Notes: generated by a model from the letters alone, not told the origin. A stretch of 64,000 bases of DNA from Hyphococcus sp. (GCA_021776415.1 JAJFFY010000057.1:62001-126000), one strand, 5' to 3'. Shown: positions 19,791-30,718, numbered from the stretch's first letter. Numbers and translations are program-made.

Positions 19791-20579
19791 CTACCCCTTC
19801 TTCGGCGCCGGTTGCGGTCTTGTGAAAACCCATTCGTCGTCGGAGGAAAGGGGTTTTGAATACTTGTAGCCGCCAACCTTGAATTTCTTGAGGTCGCCGG
19901 CCTTCTCGATGCGGTTTTCAATCGCCCAGCGCGCCATCATGCCGCGCGCCTGTTTGACGTATAACATAATCGCGCGGGTCTTGCCGTCTTTGACCTCTTT
20001 GAAGTTGACCATGATGAACGGCGCGGCGAGCGCTTTTTTGTCTACGGCTTTTGCGTATTCGTTTGAGGCGAGGCAGACAATGGTCGGGTCGTCATGGGCT
20101 TTGACCGCTTTGTCGAGGGCGGCGGCGATGACCGGACGCCAGAAGGCATGGAGATTGGCCCCGTGCGGATTTTTAACCCGCGAGCCCATTTCAAGCCGAT
20201 AGGGCTGGATCGCATCGAGTGGGCGCAGCAACCCGTATAGGCCGGAGAGAATGCGTAAGTGGCTTTGCGCAAATTCGAGATCGGCGGGGTTAAGGCTGTT
20301 GGCGTCGAGCCCGCGATAGACATCTCCAGCGAAGGTCAGAGCTGCTTGTTTGGCGCCGGGCGCCTTGCCGGAGGTCTTTAACGCTTGTAACCGCTGATAA
20401 TTCAAATCGACTAGCGTGTCGGAAATCCCCATCAGCTTTTTCAGCTCGGCGGGCCTCAGTTTCTTCGCAACCTCGGCTATCTCAGTGATTTCTTTCGCCA
20501 GCGCCGGCCGCGTCGCTTTGGGCGCACCCGGAACCGGGTCAAAATTCATCATCTTCGCTGGCGACAATAACATCAGCAT
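19791..20579 (-). CDS. yaaA: Peroxide stress protein YaaA (DUF328)
   Basis: MLMLLSPAKMMNFDP, LYGLLRPLDAIQPYRLEMGSRV, YVKQARGMMARWAIENRIE. Confidence 0.92.
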   Translation of the reverse strand: MLMLLSPAKMMNFDPVPGAPKATRPALAKEITEIAEVAKKLRPAELKKLMGISDTLVDLNYQRLQALKTSGKAPGAKQAALTFAGDVYRGLDANSLNPADLEFAQSHLRILSGLYGLLRPLDAIQPYRLEMGSRVKNPHGANLHAFWRPVIAAALDKAVKAHDDPTIVCLASNEYAKAVDKKALAAPFIMVNFKEVKDGKTRAIMLYVKQARGMMARWAIENRIEKAGDLKKFKVGGYKYSKPLSSDDEWVFTRPQPAPKKG

Positions 20580-20600
20580 AGGTAGTATCTTCCTTGTTGT

Positions 20601-22022
20601 TTAAAGCATCTTGCCGGGGTTCATAATTCCTTGCGGGTCGAGCGCGGCTTTTATCGCCCGCATCATCTCGAGTTCAACCGCGCTTTTGCGCTTGGCGAGC
20701 GTCGCGCGGCGGTGACGGCCGATGCCGTGTTCGGCGGATATCGATCCGTTGAACTGATCGATAATGTCATAGACCGCAGCCTCAATGCCGCTGCGTTTGT
20801 CGTCAAGCGCATGTTTGCCGGCGCCCTCGGGCCCAACCACGTCATAATGGATGTTGCCGTCACCAATATGGCCGAAGGCGACAATACGCGCGCCGGGTGC
20901 GAGGCGCTCGACGGCGGCGTCGGCTCTATCCAGAAAGGCGGGGATGTCGCTGGTCGCCACCGAGACGTCATGGCGCGCGCCCAGGCCCTCGCCGTTGATC
21001 GCCTCGGAAATCGAATGGCGGATGCGCCACAGCATTTGGGTTTGAGCCTCGCTCTGCGCAATCACCGCGTCATTGATGATGTCTTTTTCAAGCGCCGCCG
21101 CCAGCATCGCCTCAATCGCGCCGCCAAGCACGCCGGCCTGTACCGACGAGAACTCCATCAGCACATACCAGCGATGAGAGCTCTCCAGCGGATCGCGCAC
21201 GTTCGGAATATGTTTCAGCGCCAGATCAATGCAGCGCCGGCCCATCAATTCAAAACTGGTCGCGCCGCCGCCGGTCGTCGCTTGGGCATGAGCGAGCAGC
21301 GCGACGGCGCTCGCCGCATTGTCAACGCTGGCGCAAGCGGTGATTTTTTCTACCGGCTGCGGGAACAGTTTCAACACCGCGCCGGTAACGATGCCGAGCG
21401 TGCCTTCGCCGCCAATAAGCAGTTGTTTTAAATCATAACCGGTATTGTCCTTGCGCAGGCGCCGCAGCCCGTTCCAGACCTCGCCATTGGGCAACACCGC
21501 TTCGAGCCCCAAAACCAACTCGCGCATATTGCCATAACGCAACACATTGACGCCGCCGGCATTGGTGGAGATGACGCCGCCTATCTGGCACGAGCCCTCC
21601 GATCCGATGGATAGCGGAAACAAACGGCCCGCCTCCGCCGCCGCCGCTTGCGCGGCCGCGAGTGTGACCCCGGCGTCGAGCGTCATGGTGTTGTTCAAAG
21701 GTTCAATCTCGCGCACCCGGCGCATCCGTCCTAACGCCAGCAAGATCTCGTCGCCAAACGGGATCTGGCCGCCGACAAGGCCGGTATTGCCGCCTTGCGG
21801 GGTGATTGCGACATTGTTTTGCGCGCAGATTTTAACCACTGCGGAGACTTCACCCACGCTTGCCGGCGCGACGATCAGCGCCGCCTCACCGGGCCAGCGC
21901 TCGCGCCATTCCGACAGGAACGGCGCAGCGTCATCGCCGGTCACCACGCCCTTGGGGCCGACGGCGCGGCGGATTGCGTCAAGTGTTTCCTGGTCAGGGG
22001 CGGGGCGATTGGTGGTGGTCAT
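20601..22022 (-). CDS. FAD-binding oxidoreductase, GlcD / D-2-hydroxyacid dehydrogenase type
   Basis: VAITPQGGNTGLVGGQIP, GSCQIGGVISTNAGGVNVLRYG, AFGHIGDGNIHYD, SAEHGIGRHRR. Confidence 0.9.
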   Translation of the reverse strand: MTTTNRPAPDQETLDAIRRAVGPKGVVTGDDAAPFLSEWRERWPGEAALIVAPASVGEVSAVVKICAQNNVAITPQGGNTGLVGGQIPFGDEILLALGRMRRVREIEPLNNTMTLDAGVTLAAAQAAAAEAGRLFPLSIGSEGSCQIGGVISTNAGGVNVLRYGNMRELVLGLEAVLPNGEVWNGLRRLRKDNTGYDLKQLLIGGEGTLGIVTGAVLKLFPQPVEKITACASVDNAASAVALLAHAQATTGGGATSFELMGRRCIDLALKHIPNVRDPLESSHRWYVLMEFSSVQAGVLGGAIEAMLAAALEKDIINDAVIAQSEAQTQMLWRIRHSISEAINGEGLGARHDVSVATSDIPAFLDRADAAVERLAPGARIVAFGHIGDGNIHYDVVGPEGAGKHALDDKRSGIEAAVYDIIDQFNGSISAEHGIGRHRRATLAKRKSAVELEMMRAIKAALDPQGIMNPGKML

Positions 22023-22186
22023 GAAATCTACTATGGGGCCTGTCATTGCCGGCGCCTATAGCACCCGGCGATTAGCGGCGGATCGGGTGTTTTGGTCCGG
22101 GCTTTTGCGCGCCGCCACTATTGCTGATAATAGATGCGGTCGGGACTTTGTATTGGCCCGTTTAGGGGAAAATCGAGAGAGAGCAA

Positions 22187-23020
22187 ATGATCCAGATTGA
22201 AACATGCAAAACCGTACTTGCTGCTTGCGCCGCGCTTGGCCTGCTTGCCTGCGCGCCTGAGGCTGACACCGGGGCCGCTGAAACCACGACAAGCCCCGAG
22301 GCTGCCGATACGGCGCCGGCGGCTGTGGATTATGCAGCACTGGCTGCGGCCAGCGTCGCCAACCCATCGCGTCCCGACGCAGACGTGGCCGATGATGAAA
22401 TGCGCAAGCCGGTTGAGGTTTTAACCTTCACCGCAATGGAACCGGGCATGACGGTTTTAGAATTGGAGGCGGGGACCGGTTATTACACCGAGATGTATTC
22501 GCAGATTGTCGGCGAAGACGGCGAAGTGATTATGCAAAACCCGCAAGCCTTCGACAATTTTCTTGGCGATTCGGTTGATGTGCGCCTCGCTGATGACCGG
22601 CTTCCAAATGTTCGCTCCTCGCGCACCGATTTTGATGAGCTTGACGCCGCGGACGGCTCTGTCGACATCGCCACCTGGATATTAGGACCGCATGAACTTT
22701 ATTTCACGCCGGCAGGCAGCGAAGGTTTTGGCGAGGTTGATAAATCCTATAGCGAAGTGATGCGGGTGCTCAAACCCGGCAAAACTTTCGTCATTCTCGA
22801 TCATGCCGCGGCTGCGGGATCGCCCGAGACTTCTGGCGGTACGCTGCACCGGATCGACCCGGCCATCGTCAAGGGATTGGCGGAAGCGGCCGGTTTTGTT
22901 CTGATCGAAGAAAGCGACCTTCTGCACAACCCGGATGATAAATATGACATGGGCGTGTTCGATCCCGCGGTTCGGCGCAAGACCGATCGGTTCTTGTTGA
23001 AATATCAAAAGCCAGAATAG
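22187..23020 (+). CDS. Secreted (lipoprotein) class I methyltransferase-like protein
   Basis: Lipobox LGLLACAPE; TVLELEAGTGYYTEMYSQIVG; SYSEVMRVLKPGKTFVILDH. Confidence 0.8.
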   Translation: MIQIETCKTVLAACAALGLLACAPEADTGAAETTTSPEAADTAPAAVDYAALAAASVANPSRPDADVADDEMRKPVEVLTFTAMEPGMTVLELEAGTGYYTEMYSQIVGEDGEVIMQNPQAFDNFLGDSVDVRLADDRLPNVRSSRTDFDELDAADGSVDIATWILGPHELYFTPAGSEGFGEVDKSYSEVMRVLKPGKTFVILDHAAAAGSPETSGGTLHRIDPAIVKGLAEAAGFVLIEESDLLHNPDDKYDMGVFDPAVRRKTDRFLLKYQKPE

Positions 23021-23056
23021 TTTGCTACATAGTTTGCGGCGTCTGTGAGGGCGCTG

Positions 23057-24625
23057 TTATTCTTGTCGCTCGAATATCCGGCCGCCCCAGTCGAGGACGA
23101 AACCTTGTTGTTCGTCCGTACGGAAAACAAACAGCTGCGGCGGACCACCCCAAGGGTCGAAATCTGCAAGATAACCATCGCCGCTGATATATGTTAAAGG
23201 GCCGGAGAGGGCGCCGAAGATTAGTTTAAGGCCGCCATCATTGTGCGCCACCGACATTTTCCCGAGCCGCGGATCGACATAGTCGCCGATGAGTTCATTT
23301 GATGTGAATTTCGGCTCGCCAACAGGCGCTTGTTTCTCCATTTGCACGAGATAGCCAACCAGACGATCAACGAAGCTGATTTTTCGGGCATCAATTTCTT
23401 TGAGGCGGCGCGAGATGCGGTCGTCGATATCCGGTTTGCCGAGCATCATATCGTAAATTGTTGAGGCAAGCCGGTGGGTGACGACGCTGCCGAAGCCGAG
23501 CTCATTGGCTAACACCACGACGCCGAGCCCATGTTCGGGCATGAACGACATGTGTGTCTCGCCGCCAAAATGATGGAGCAATAGATCGCCATCATATTCT
23601 GCGCTGTAAAGGCCGAGACCATAGGCGAAGCGATTATATTCTGAATAGCTTGCCTTGAGCTGCGCTTGGCGCGCTTGGACCTGTTCAATGGCGCGCTGGG
23701 GGATGGCTTGCGCGCCGTCTATCATGCCGCCATTCAAATTGATAATGAGCCAACGCCCGAGATCGGCAACGGTAGAGACCGACCCGCCGGCAGCGTGCAT
23801 TTGGCTGTCGGTTTTTGTCTGCGTCATCTCATAGGCGTCGTTTTGCGCGCCGAGATAACTTATCGCCATCGGCCCTTTCATTGCTTCTTCCATTGATGTG
23901 AAACTGTTTGTCATGCCGGCGGGGGTGAAGACTTTTTGGGCAATGAAATCGCGCCAATGCGTTCCGGTTTTCGCGCCGATAGCATGAGCGGCCATGATCG
24001 GCCCGAAATTCGAGTAGCGGTACCTTGTGTCACTCATACGCGCGTAATCGTTGACATGCGCGACAATTTCCTTGTCCGGTAAATTGCCGGGAAAAGCTGT
24101 GCGGTAATTGAGGCCAGCGTCGAAATAAGGCTGGGTATGGGTGAGATGCGACCGGATGGATATTGCGGTTCCCGGGGCGCCCTCAGGAAGCGCAAGGTCA
24201 GGTAAATAATCCGCAATCGGCGCATCGAGCTCAATGGCGCCTTCTTCGTGCAAAACCGCGGCCGCGGCGCCAAGGAAAGATTTCGTGGTCGATTTTAGAT
24301 AATACCGCGTATCGGGCGCTGCTTTTGAGCAGTCTTCTAGTTCGCGAAACCCAAACCCGCGAGCATAGACAATGCGATGGCCTTTAACGATCACGATGCT
24401 TGCGCCGGGCGTTGCGTCTGCGTCTTGAAGAAATTGCTCAACACGCCGTTCCATTGCGCGCGAAACTATGCGCCCGTCCCGGATCCCTTCATCCTTGTTG
24501 ATCGCAGCACCGCCGCAGGCGTCTGCTGACGGATGCGCCGCATGCGCCGGGGGGGCGGTGATTGCTGCAAAGGCGCCCGAAAAAACGACAGCGACGAAAG
24601 TCCTGAAGGTCATACCAATCCTCAT
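23057..24625 (-). CDS. Serine hydrolase, beta-lactamase/penicillin-binding class C family
   Basis: YYLKSTTKSFLGAAAAVLHEEGAIELDAPIADYLP (SxxK), YRYSNFG (YxN), LLHHFGGETH. Confidence 0.88.
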   Translation of the reverse strand: MRIGMTFRTFVAVVFSGAFAAITAPPAHAAHPSADACGGAAINKDEGIRDGRIVSRAMERRVEQFLQDADATPGASIVIVKGHRIVYARGFGFRELEDCSKAAPDTRYYLKSTTKSFLGAAAAVLHEEGAIELDAPIADYLPDLALPEGAPGTAISIRSHLTHTQPYFDAGLNYRTAFPGNLPDKEIVAHVNDYARMSDTRYRYSNFGPIMAAHAIGAKTGTHWRDFIAQKVFTPAGMTNSFTSMEEAMKGPMAISYLGAQNDAYEMTQTKTDSQMHAAGGSVSTVADLGRWLIINLNGGMIDGAQAIPQRAIEQVQARQAQLKASYSEYNRFAYGLGLYSAEYDGDLLLHHFGGETHMSFMPEHGLGVVVLANELGFGSVVTHRLASTIYDMMLGKPDIDDRISRRLKEIDARKISFVDRLVGYLVQMEKQAPVGEPKFTSNELIGDYVDPRLGKMSVAHNDGGLKLIFGALSGPLTYISGDGYLADFDPWGGPPQLFVFRTDEQQGFVLDWGGRIFERQE

Positions 24626-24691
24626 GAAACTGAATACCGGAAGGCGCCATGTTCCTAAGAAAGGGCTTTGGAGTCTAGAACGCTTGTAACA

Positions 24692-25504
24692 TCATAGATG
24701 GAACAAGTTTCTGAGCACCGTGGGCGTCAAACCGGTTTGTTGTTGCATGGTGCGGGTCAAATGGCTCTGATCGGCAAAGCCGGCGGCGTAACTGGCTGCA
24801 CTTGCGAGGGCGCCGTGTTGCGTTAGGTGACGGATTGCCAGCGATAGCCGAGCTTGGCGGCGGCGTTCGACAATAGAGCAGCCAAAAAAGCGTCGGAATG
24901 ATCGTGAAAGGTGTACGCGGTGGACGCCGGCGTCACGGGCGATCGTCTCGATGCTCTCGTCTGTTTCGATGATGGCGTCATAGGCGCGCCCAAGCCAGCC
25001 AGGTCGCGCCGATGCGTCAGGCGTATCTTCAGATTGTATGAGCGCGACCAAAAGGTCAGCAGTGATCGTTTCCATTTCATCTTTATTAGTATTACTGCTT
25101 GCGGCAATATTCCGGGCAAGGAGCGCCCATTCCCGGCGAACGTCAGCGCCAGGGCTGAGCCGCCATTCTTGCGTATGAAAATGCTCGCGCAGACAAAACG
25201 TATCTGGATTGATATTGATTGACAGCAACAGAGCGCCGTCAGGACCGAACTCATTCGCGTGTGAAAAATTTACCGGTTTGAATTCCATCAACATCGCACG
25301 GGAGTCAAAATCGCCATGGCGTGTGGTTTCGCGCACCTGCCCGGAAAGAAGAACAGAGAGCTGAGCCACTTCATGGCGATGCATTTTCATGCGCACGCCA
25401 GGTGGGTAATAAACCAGCCGCCAAGCTGCGCTGATCTCAGCGCAATCGGGCGAGAGAGAACGAATAATGACGCCCTCATCATCTTTGATCAAAGTTTCCC
25501 GCAT
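24692..25504 (-). CDS. AraC-family transcriptional regulator
   Basis: C-terminal HTH: ETIARDAGVHRVHLSRSFRRFFGCSIVERRRQARL...AGFADQSHLTRTMQQQTGLTP. Confidence 0.88.
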   Translation of the reverse strand: MRETLIKDDEGVIIRSLSPDCAEISAAWRLVYYPPGVRMKMHRHEVAQLSVLLSGQVRETTRHGDFDSRAMLMEFKPVNFSHANEFGPDGALLLSININPDTFCLREHFHTQEWRLSPGADVRREWALLARNIAASSNTNKDEMETITADLLVALIQSEDTPDASARPGWLGRAYDAIIETDESIETIARDAGVHRVHLSRSFRRFFGCSIVERRRQARLSLAIRHLTQHGALASAASYAAGFADQSHLTRTMQQQTGLTPTVLRNLFHL

Positions 25505-25527
25505 TGACGGTCCAATCGCTCTTGCCT

Positions 25528-26481
25528 TTATCGCGGCGCCGCAGCGCGGGCCAATCGGTCGTTTATAGCATCGCCCAACCCTTGCATGGGGATGGGCGCC
25601 GCCGCAATTCCTTTCAGGCCACGTGTTGTTGCGATACGATCAAGCGTGCGCAGATAAGCAAAAAGATTGGCCGCCGCTTCGGTAATATCGCCGCTTGGGC
25701 TGAGATTGAGCGCATTTGGCCCTTCTGCGTTGGCTTTTCCAAAACCAAGGAACGCCTCGTCGGGCTCCGGCGCCGCCGCGTCGAGGCGCAAAGGCGCGCG
25801 CGGCGCATAATGGCTGGCGAGCATGCCGGGAGCCTGCGGGCTGTCTGTATGCGGTGCGTTTGAAACAGGCACGCCAACAACACGCGCAATCGCTTCGCCC
25901 GCAACGCCGCCGGGGCGCAATAGAAAAACCGCATCGCCCTCAATTTTCACAATCGTTGATTCAACCCCAACCAGACATGGCCCGCCATCAAGGATCATAT
26001 CAATCTTGTCGCCAAGTCCTTGCCGGACATGCTCGGCCAGTGTCGGGCTGATCGTTCCTGACAGGTTTGCGCTCGGCGCCGCGAGCGGACGATCGACGGC
26101 GCGGATCAAGCTTTGCGCGATTTCATGGTTCGGCGCGCGCACGCCCAGCGTGTTGAGCCCGGCGCTGGCGAGCAGAGAGATCGTACAATCGGCTTTGCGC
26201 GGCAGAACCAGCGTTAACGGTCCGGGCCAGAATGCGCTGGCGAGCTTCTTGGCGAGGGGCGGAAATTCCACATAACGCGCCGCCATGTCGGCATCCGCAA
26301 CATGAACGATCAGCGGGTTGAATTGCGGCCGGCCCTTGGCCGCAAAAATCCGCGCCACCGCAGCGTCACTGGTCGCGTCCGCCGCCAGCCCGTAGACTGT
26401 CTCCGTCGGCATGGCGACGAGGCCGCCTTTGCGAATAATGGCGGCTGCGTTGTTAACGTCAGTGTTGTTCAATATCGACAT
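25528..26481 (-). CDS. L-threonylcarbamoyladenylate synthase (Sua5 type)
   Basis: KGGLVAMPTETVYGLAADATSDAAVARIFAAKGRP, APSANLSGTISPT, C-terminal Sua5 domain. Confidence 0.93.
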   Translation of the reverse strand: MSILNNTDVNNAAAIIRKGGLVAMPTETVYGLAADATSDAAVARIFAAKGRPQFNPLIVHVADADMAARYVEFPPLAKKLASAFWPGPLTLVLPRKADCTISLLASAGLNTLGVRAPNHEIAQSLIRAVDRPLAAPSANLSGTISPTLAEHVRQGLGDKIDMILDGGPCLVGVESTIVKIEGDAVFLLRPGGVAGEAIARVVGVPVSNAPHTDSPQAPGMLASHYAPRAPLRLDAAAPEPDEAFLGFGKANAEGPNALNLSPSGDITEAAANLFAYLRTLDRIATTRGLKGIAAAPIPMQGLGDAINDRLARAAAPR

Positions 26482-26532
26482 TAGGCTGCTATATCAGCCT
26501 AACAGGAAATTTCCAGCGGCAATCATCTGCCG

Positions 26533-27123
26533 TTACAGTTTTCGCTTTAGATCGAGGGTCCGGTTGGTTTCCCATAGCTGCGTTTGTAGGTTTTGATAGG
26601 ACTGTTCCCAGAATGCGTGATCCTCTGTGATCATCTTCCAACGGAAGCGCATGTTGTAAGTTATGTCATTATTTGTTTCTGTTCCGTAGAATACGCCGAC
26701 GCCATCTTCGAACCGTCCACGAACCTGTTCGGTTAAATGTGGGTAGGCCTTGCCCATCCAATGAAACTGCCATTCATCTTTGTCGGGATCATAGGCTCGG
26801 ATCATAATGCCGTGCATGGGATGGGCGTTGAACGCGCCATATGTATCATTGATGACGACAAGACCGTCCAGCAGAACACGGTACTCAGTTTCCATGTGGT
26901 TTTCTAGCCACACGGTTTCGTCCGCCATGCGTTGTTGGAGGCTGTGACTTTCCACGGACCAAACGCCCTCAAGAAAATTGAAATTCTCCATGACGGGGCC
27001 GTCGGCAACGGTGAAATCTTCCTGGCGCGGCGGGTCAATGGCCATGGCCGTTGAGATTGGAACCAGGGTAAGAAAGGCTGCCGCGCCCGCGGTTAAATAT
27101 TTTCCGAAAGTATTATTGTTCAT
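26533..27123 (-). CDS. Exported protein of unknown function
   Basis: Signal peptide MNNNTFGKYLTAGAAAFLTLVPISTAMA; NFLEGVWSVESHS lipocalin/DUF1579-like opening. Confidence 0.65.
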   Translation of the reverse strand: MNNNTFGKYLTAGAAAFLTLVPISTAMAIDPPRQEDFTVADGPVMENFNFLEGVWSVESHSLQQRMADETVWLENHMETEYRVLLDGLVVINDTYGAFNAHPMHGIMIRAYDPDKDEWQFHWMGKAYPHLTEQVRGRFEDGVGVFYGTETNNDITYNMRFRWKMITEDHAFWEQSYQNLQTQLWETNRTLDLKRKL

Positions 27124-27184
27124 TGCATTACTCCCGAGCCAATTATTTGACCGCATAAGCTTAGAGCTTAGCTTGCGCTGCGTT

Positions 27185-27964
27185 TCAAAGCGGCTTGAAG
27201 GCTATGACGTCCGAGATAAAATCTCTTTTTCCGCCGATATCGCGATGGCGCCGAAGCAAAAAGGGCGCGGTTTGGCTGATCCAATATTTATGAATCGAAC
27301 CATTTTCTGAAGTTTCTTCTATCACCCAGCAATCGCAGCTGACGCCTGACGGTAAGCTCAGCTTTTCTTTTGCGACAACCTCGTAATTGGCTAGTACAGA
27401 AACGACACTACCGTTTTTTCGGGGTTGATCTTTTGGCATTCGAAATTTTGTTCCAACGTCAAGCGGCAATATGGCCGCCAGCGTTGGAGAAAAACCCAGG
27501 CTGTCGAAATATCCATTATTCTCCAGCGCGCCTGTAGAGTGAATAGGGTCGCCGCCATCAATAGGTATGCGGACCAAGCTATAGTTATCGGCCGAAGACT
27601 GCATATAAACATGTTCTTTACCCCATGCAAAATAGGGGCTGCTGAATGTTTCAATGCGGAGAGTTGCGGCGTCAATTGTGCGATGATCGACGATAACGCC
27701 TTGCGGCATTTCGATGATGTTGAGGACGCTTATTTTTTCGCCGCCTTGATCGATAAACTTTCTGACCTGGTTATAAAAACGACCAAAGGCGCTTGCATAT
27801 TCCACTTCATAAGGTTCGAATTCTGGCGTGTGTAATCTATTGTCGCCGGGCGTTATGAGTAACTCGGGGGGCGCCTGCGCGCGGGCGCCAGTGCTGACGC
27901 CAGCGCTGCATCCAACCGTTACGAGGGCCACTGCCAGCGTGCAAAGCTTTGCAACGCAATTCAT
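27185..27964 (-). CDS. Putative secreted lipoprotein of unknown function
   Basis: Lipobox-like LVTVGCSAG from start MNCVAKLC; KYWISQTAPFLLRR suggests a DUF3108-like fold. Confidence 0.65.
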   Translation of the reverse strand: MNCVAKLCTLAVALVTVGCSAGVSTGARAQAPPELLITPGDNRLHTPEFEPYEVEYASAFGRFYNQVRKFIDQGGEKISVLNIIEMPQGVIVDHRTIDAATLRIETFSSPYFAWGKEHVYMQSSADNYSLVRIPIDGGDPIHSTGALENNGYFDSLGFSPTLAAILPLDVGTKFRMPKDQPRKNGSVVSVLANYEVVAKEKLSLPSGVSCDCWVIEETSENGSIHKYWISQTAPFLLRRHRDIGGKRDFISDVIAFKPL

Positions 27965-28200
27965 TGTGGTTTTTCTGGTCACTGACAATAGCTCCCAATT
28001 ATCTAATGATAAGGTCTGTGCCTTCGTAGTGTACCGCGTAAGGCGTTATTTGCCTGCAGTAACGAGGCTGCGCCATATCAGATAGCGCGCCATTATCAAT
28101 TCCGCAAGTGATTGCGAAATATATTTCATAATATTATTTCCTCTGAGGACAATAAAGCAGCGGCGTGGGCGGCGTTGAAGTGATGCGGCTCCTTTGGAGA

Positions 28201-28698
28201 TTAATCTTTGGCGGTGCGCCCCCGCTCTGATAACGGGGATTTCAACAGAGCAAATCTCACATCCTGGACTTTTTGCTGCAGATCTCCGTCATGCCCGGAC
28301 ATCACATCCCTGATGCCCGCATCAATTATGGGTAACGCCTTTTGAACCTTACGGACCTCATTGCGGCCGCGTTTACTCAAACTTACAAGACTTTTTCTGC
28401 GATCGCTGGGGTCTTTGTATTTGCGAACACAGCCATGCTTTTCTAACAGCGCAATGCGTTGAATAAGAAGTTGATGAGAGTAACCGAGCGCGTCCGCCAA
28501 CTTCATCACCGGGGTTTCTTCATGCTCGGCGAGGAGCAGCATGAGAGAGGCGCAATGCGACGGAACAGTGATACCGGCTTGCTCAAAGATTGTATCGCTC
28601 TGGTCGCTGATCACAAGACGCAGCCGGTGTAAGTGGCGAGCAAAAAATGTCATGCCATACGCATCAAAATTAAATTTCAAAGCAGCGTTTCTTGCCAT
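28201..28698 (-). CDS. MarR-family transcriptional regulator
   Basis: MKLADALGYSHQLLIQRIALLEKHGCVRKYKDPSDRRKSLVSLSKRG winged helix. Confidence 0.88.
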   Translation of the reverse strand: MARNAALKFNFDAYGMTFFARHLHRLRLVISDQSDTIFEQAGITVPSHCASLMLLLAEHEETPVMKLADALGYSHQLLIQRIALLEKHGCVRKYKDPSDRRKSLVSLSKRGRNEVRKVQKALPIIDAGIRDVMSGHDGDLQQKVQDVRFALLKSPLSERGRTAKD

Positions 28699-28844
28699 CG
28701 GATTTATATACCGGTAATTTCGAAATTTGTTGCATAATGCTAATGCGTTACGTTAGCAAGCTATCTGCCGACTGCGCTGGCGCTATGGCTATTGTCACGC
28801 CATATAGGGACAACAGCTATTATCTGTACCAAAGGATGCGACCA

Positions 28845-30644
28845 ATGACCTATTCCACCCCGGTCCGCGATATGCGGTTTGTTCTCGATCATATGGCGGG
28901 TTTTGGCGCGCTGGAAAAAACCGGCGGGTTTGACGACCTCTCTGATGATCTGGTCTCGGCGATTCTTGAGGAAATGGGAAAGTTTTGCGACCAGGTGATA
29001 GCGCCCCTCAATGAGGCGAGTGACACCGATGGCGCGGCGCTGGAAAACGGTGTTGTGCGTACGACGCCGGGCTTTGCCGACGCCTATGGCCAATATGTCG
29101 CCGGCGGCTGGAACGCGCTGGCGTTCCCGGAAAAAGTTGGCGGTCAGGGTCTGCCGACGACGCTGGCGGTGGCCATGGTCGATGCGCTCAACGGCGCCTG
29201 CATGAGTTTTGCGATTGGCACCACTTTGACCACCGGCGCCGTCAAGGCGGTGATGCATGCCGGGACGGACGAGCAAAAGCGGCTCTATCTTGAAAAGATG
29301 GTCTCTGGGGAATGGACCGGGACCATGAACCTGACCGAGCCGCAGGCGGGCTCTGACCTTTCCGGCATCCGCACCAAAGCCGAGCCGACGGAAGATGGCC
29401 GCTATAAAATCAGTGGACAGAAGATTTTTATCACCTATGGCGATCATGACATGACCGACAACATCATCCATCTGGTGTTGGCGCGGCTGCCGGATGCACC
29501 GGAGGGCGCTGGCGGCATCTCGATGTTTATCGTCCCTAAGTTTCACGTCGGCGAGGATGGATCGCTGGGTGCGCGCAACGATGTTCAGTGTGTCGGGCTC
29601 GAAGAAAAGATGGGCCTGCATGGCAGCCCGACTTGTGTGATGGCGTTTGGCGAGAACGGCGAATGCACCGGCACGCTGCTTGGCGAAGAGCATAAAGGTT
29701 TGCGCAACATGTTCGTGATGATGAACGCTGCGCGCCTAGACGTGGGCATGCAAGGCGTCGGCGTTGCTGAACGCGCCTATCAGCGTGCGCTTGCTTATGC
29801 GCAAGATCGCAAACAGGGGCGTCTGCCCGGAGTAAAGACCGGTGATCAGGTGGCGATTTTTGAACATGGCGACGTTCGCCGCATGCTTTACTCCATGAAA
29901 GCGCTGACCGAGGCGTCGCGCGCGATCTGTTACGCCAATGCGGTTGCCTATGACTTAGCGCGCTATGCGCCGGACGAAGACGCGCGCAAAGCCGCCGCCG
30001 CGCTTGAAGGTCTGTTAACGCCGATCTCCAAAGCGTGGTCCACCGACCGCGCCAATGATGTCGCCTCGCTCGGCGTCCAGGTGCATGGCGGCATGGGCTA
30101 TATCGAAGAGACCGGCGCCGCCCAGCATATGCGCGATGCGCGTATTGCTGCGATCTATGAAGGAACCAACGGTATTCAGGCGATCGATCTGGTTGGCCGC
30201 AAGTTGCAAGGCGATGGCGGCGCGGCGGCGCACGGGTTCATTCAAAAAGTTAAAGACGAGGCGGCGCTTGCCAAAGCCGCCAAGCGCCCGGAGGTCGCAG
30301 CGATTGGCGCAAGGCTCAGCGAGGCGGTCGATGCGCTGGAGGCGTCTACGGATTGGCTATTGGCCGCCGCCAAGCGCGATCAGGAAGACGTGCTTGCCGG
30401 CGCGACGCCCTATCTCAAACAATTCGGCAATGTCGCCGGCGGCTATTACCTCGCGCGCGGCGCTCTTGCGGCGGCCATCGCCGCCAATGAAGAGGGCGAC
30501 GGTCAGGGCTATTTCGAAGCCAAAATTGCCATCGCAAAATTCTTCGCCGACAATTATCTGGTCGAAGCGGCAGGCCTGACGCCGACCATCACGGCGGGGG
30601 CGGCAAGCGTCGCGCGGATCGATCCGGCTTTGTTGGGCGGGTGA
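28845..30644 (+). CDS. Acyl-CoA dehydrogenase (FadE12/DmdC-like, about 600 aa)
   Basis: MNLTEPQAGSDLSGIRTKAEP, KIFITYGDHDMTDNIIHLVLARLP, GMGYIEETGAAQHMRDARIAAIYEGTNGIQAIDLVGRK. Confidence 0.92.
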   Translation: MTYSTPVRDMRFVLDHMAGFGALEKTGGFDDLSDDLVSAILEEMGKFCDQVIAPLNEASDTDGAALENGVVRTTPGFADAYGQYVAGGWNALAFPEKVGGQGLPTTLAVAMVDALNGACMSFAIGTTLTTGAVKAVMHAGTDEQKRLYLEKMVSGEWTGTMNLTEPQAGSDLSGIRTKAEPTEDGRYKISGQKIFITYGDHDMTDNIIHLVLARLPDAPEGAGGISMFIVPKFHVGEDGSLGARNDVQCVGLEEKMGLHGSPTCVMAFGENGECTGTLLGEEHKGLRNMFVMMNAARLDVGMQGVGVAERAYQRALAYAQDRKQGRLPGVKTGDQVAIFEHGDVRRMLYSMKALTEASRAICYANAVAYDLARYAPDEDARKAAAALEGLLTPISKAWSTDRANDVASLGVQVHGGMGYIEETGAAQHMRDARIAAIYEGTNGIQAIDLVGRKLQGDGGAAAHGFIQKVKDEAALAKAAKRPEVAAIGARLSEAVDALEASTDWLLAAAKRDQEDVLAGATPYLKQFGNVAGGYYLARGALAAAIAANEEGDGQGYFEAKIAIAKFFADNYLVEAAGLTPTITAGAASVARIDPALLGG

Positions 30645-30718
30645 GGCGCCGGCTTCGTCCTGGAAGTGGAAGTCGAGCAGTCGAAAGAGTTGGTCCCCTT
30701 CGGCGCAAAAACGGTCGT

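Noticed and set aside
20631-21431. 266-aa plus-strand ORF
   Set aside because: Opposite strand of the clear GlcD-like oxidoreductase; shadow ORF typical of high-GC DNA. Similar shadows at 28761-29693 (-), 44100-44924 (-), 47829-48590 (-), 57916-58767 (+).
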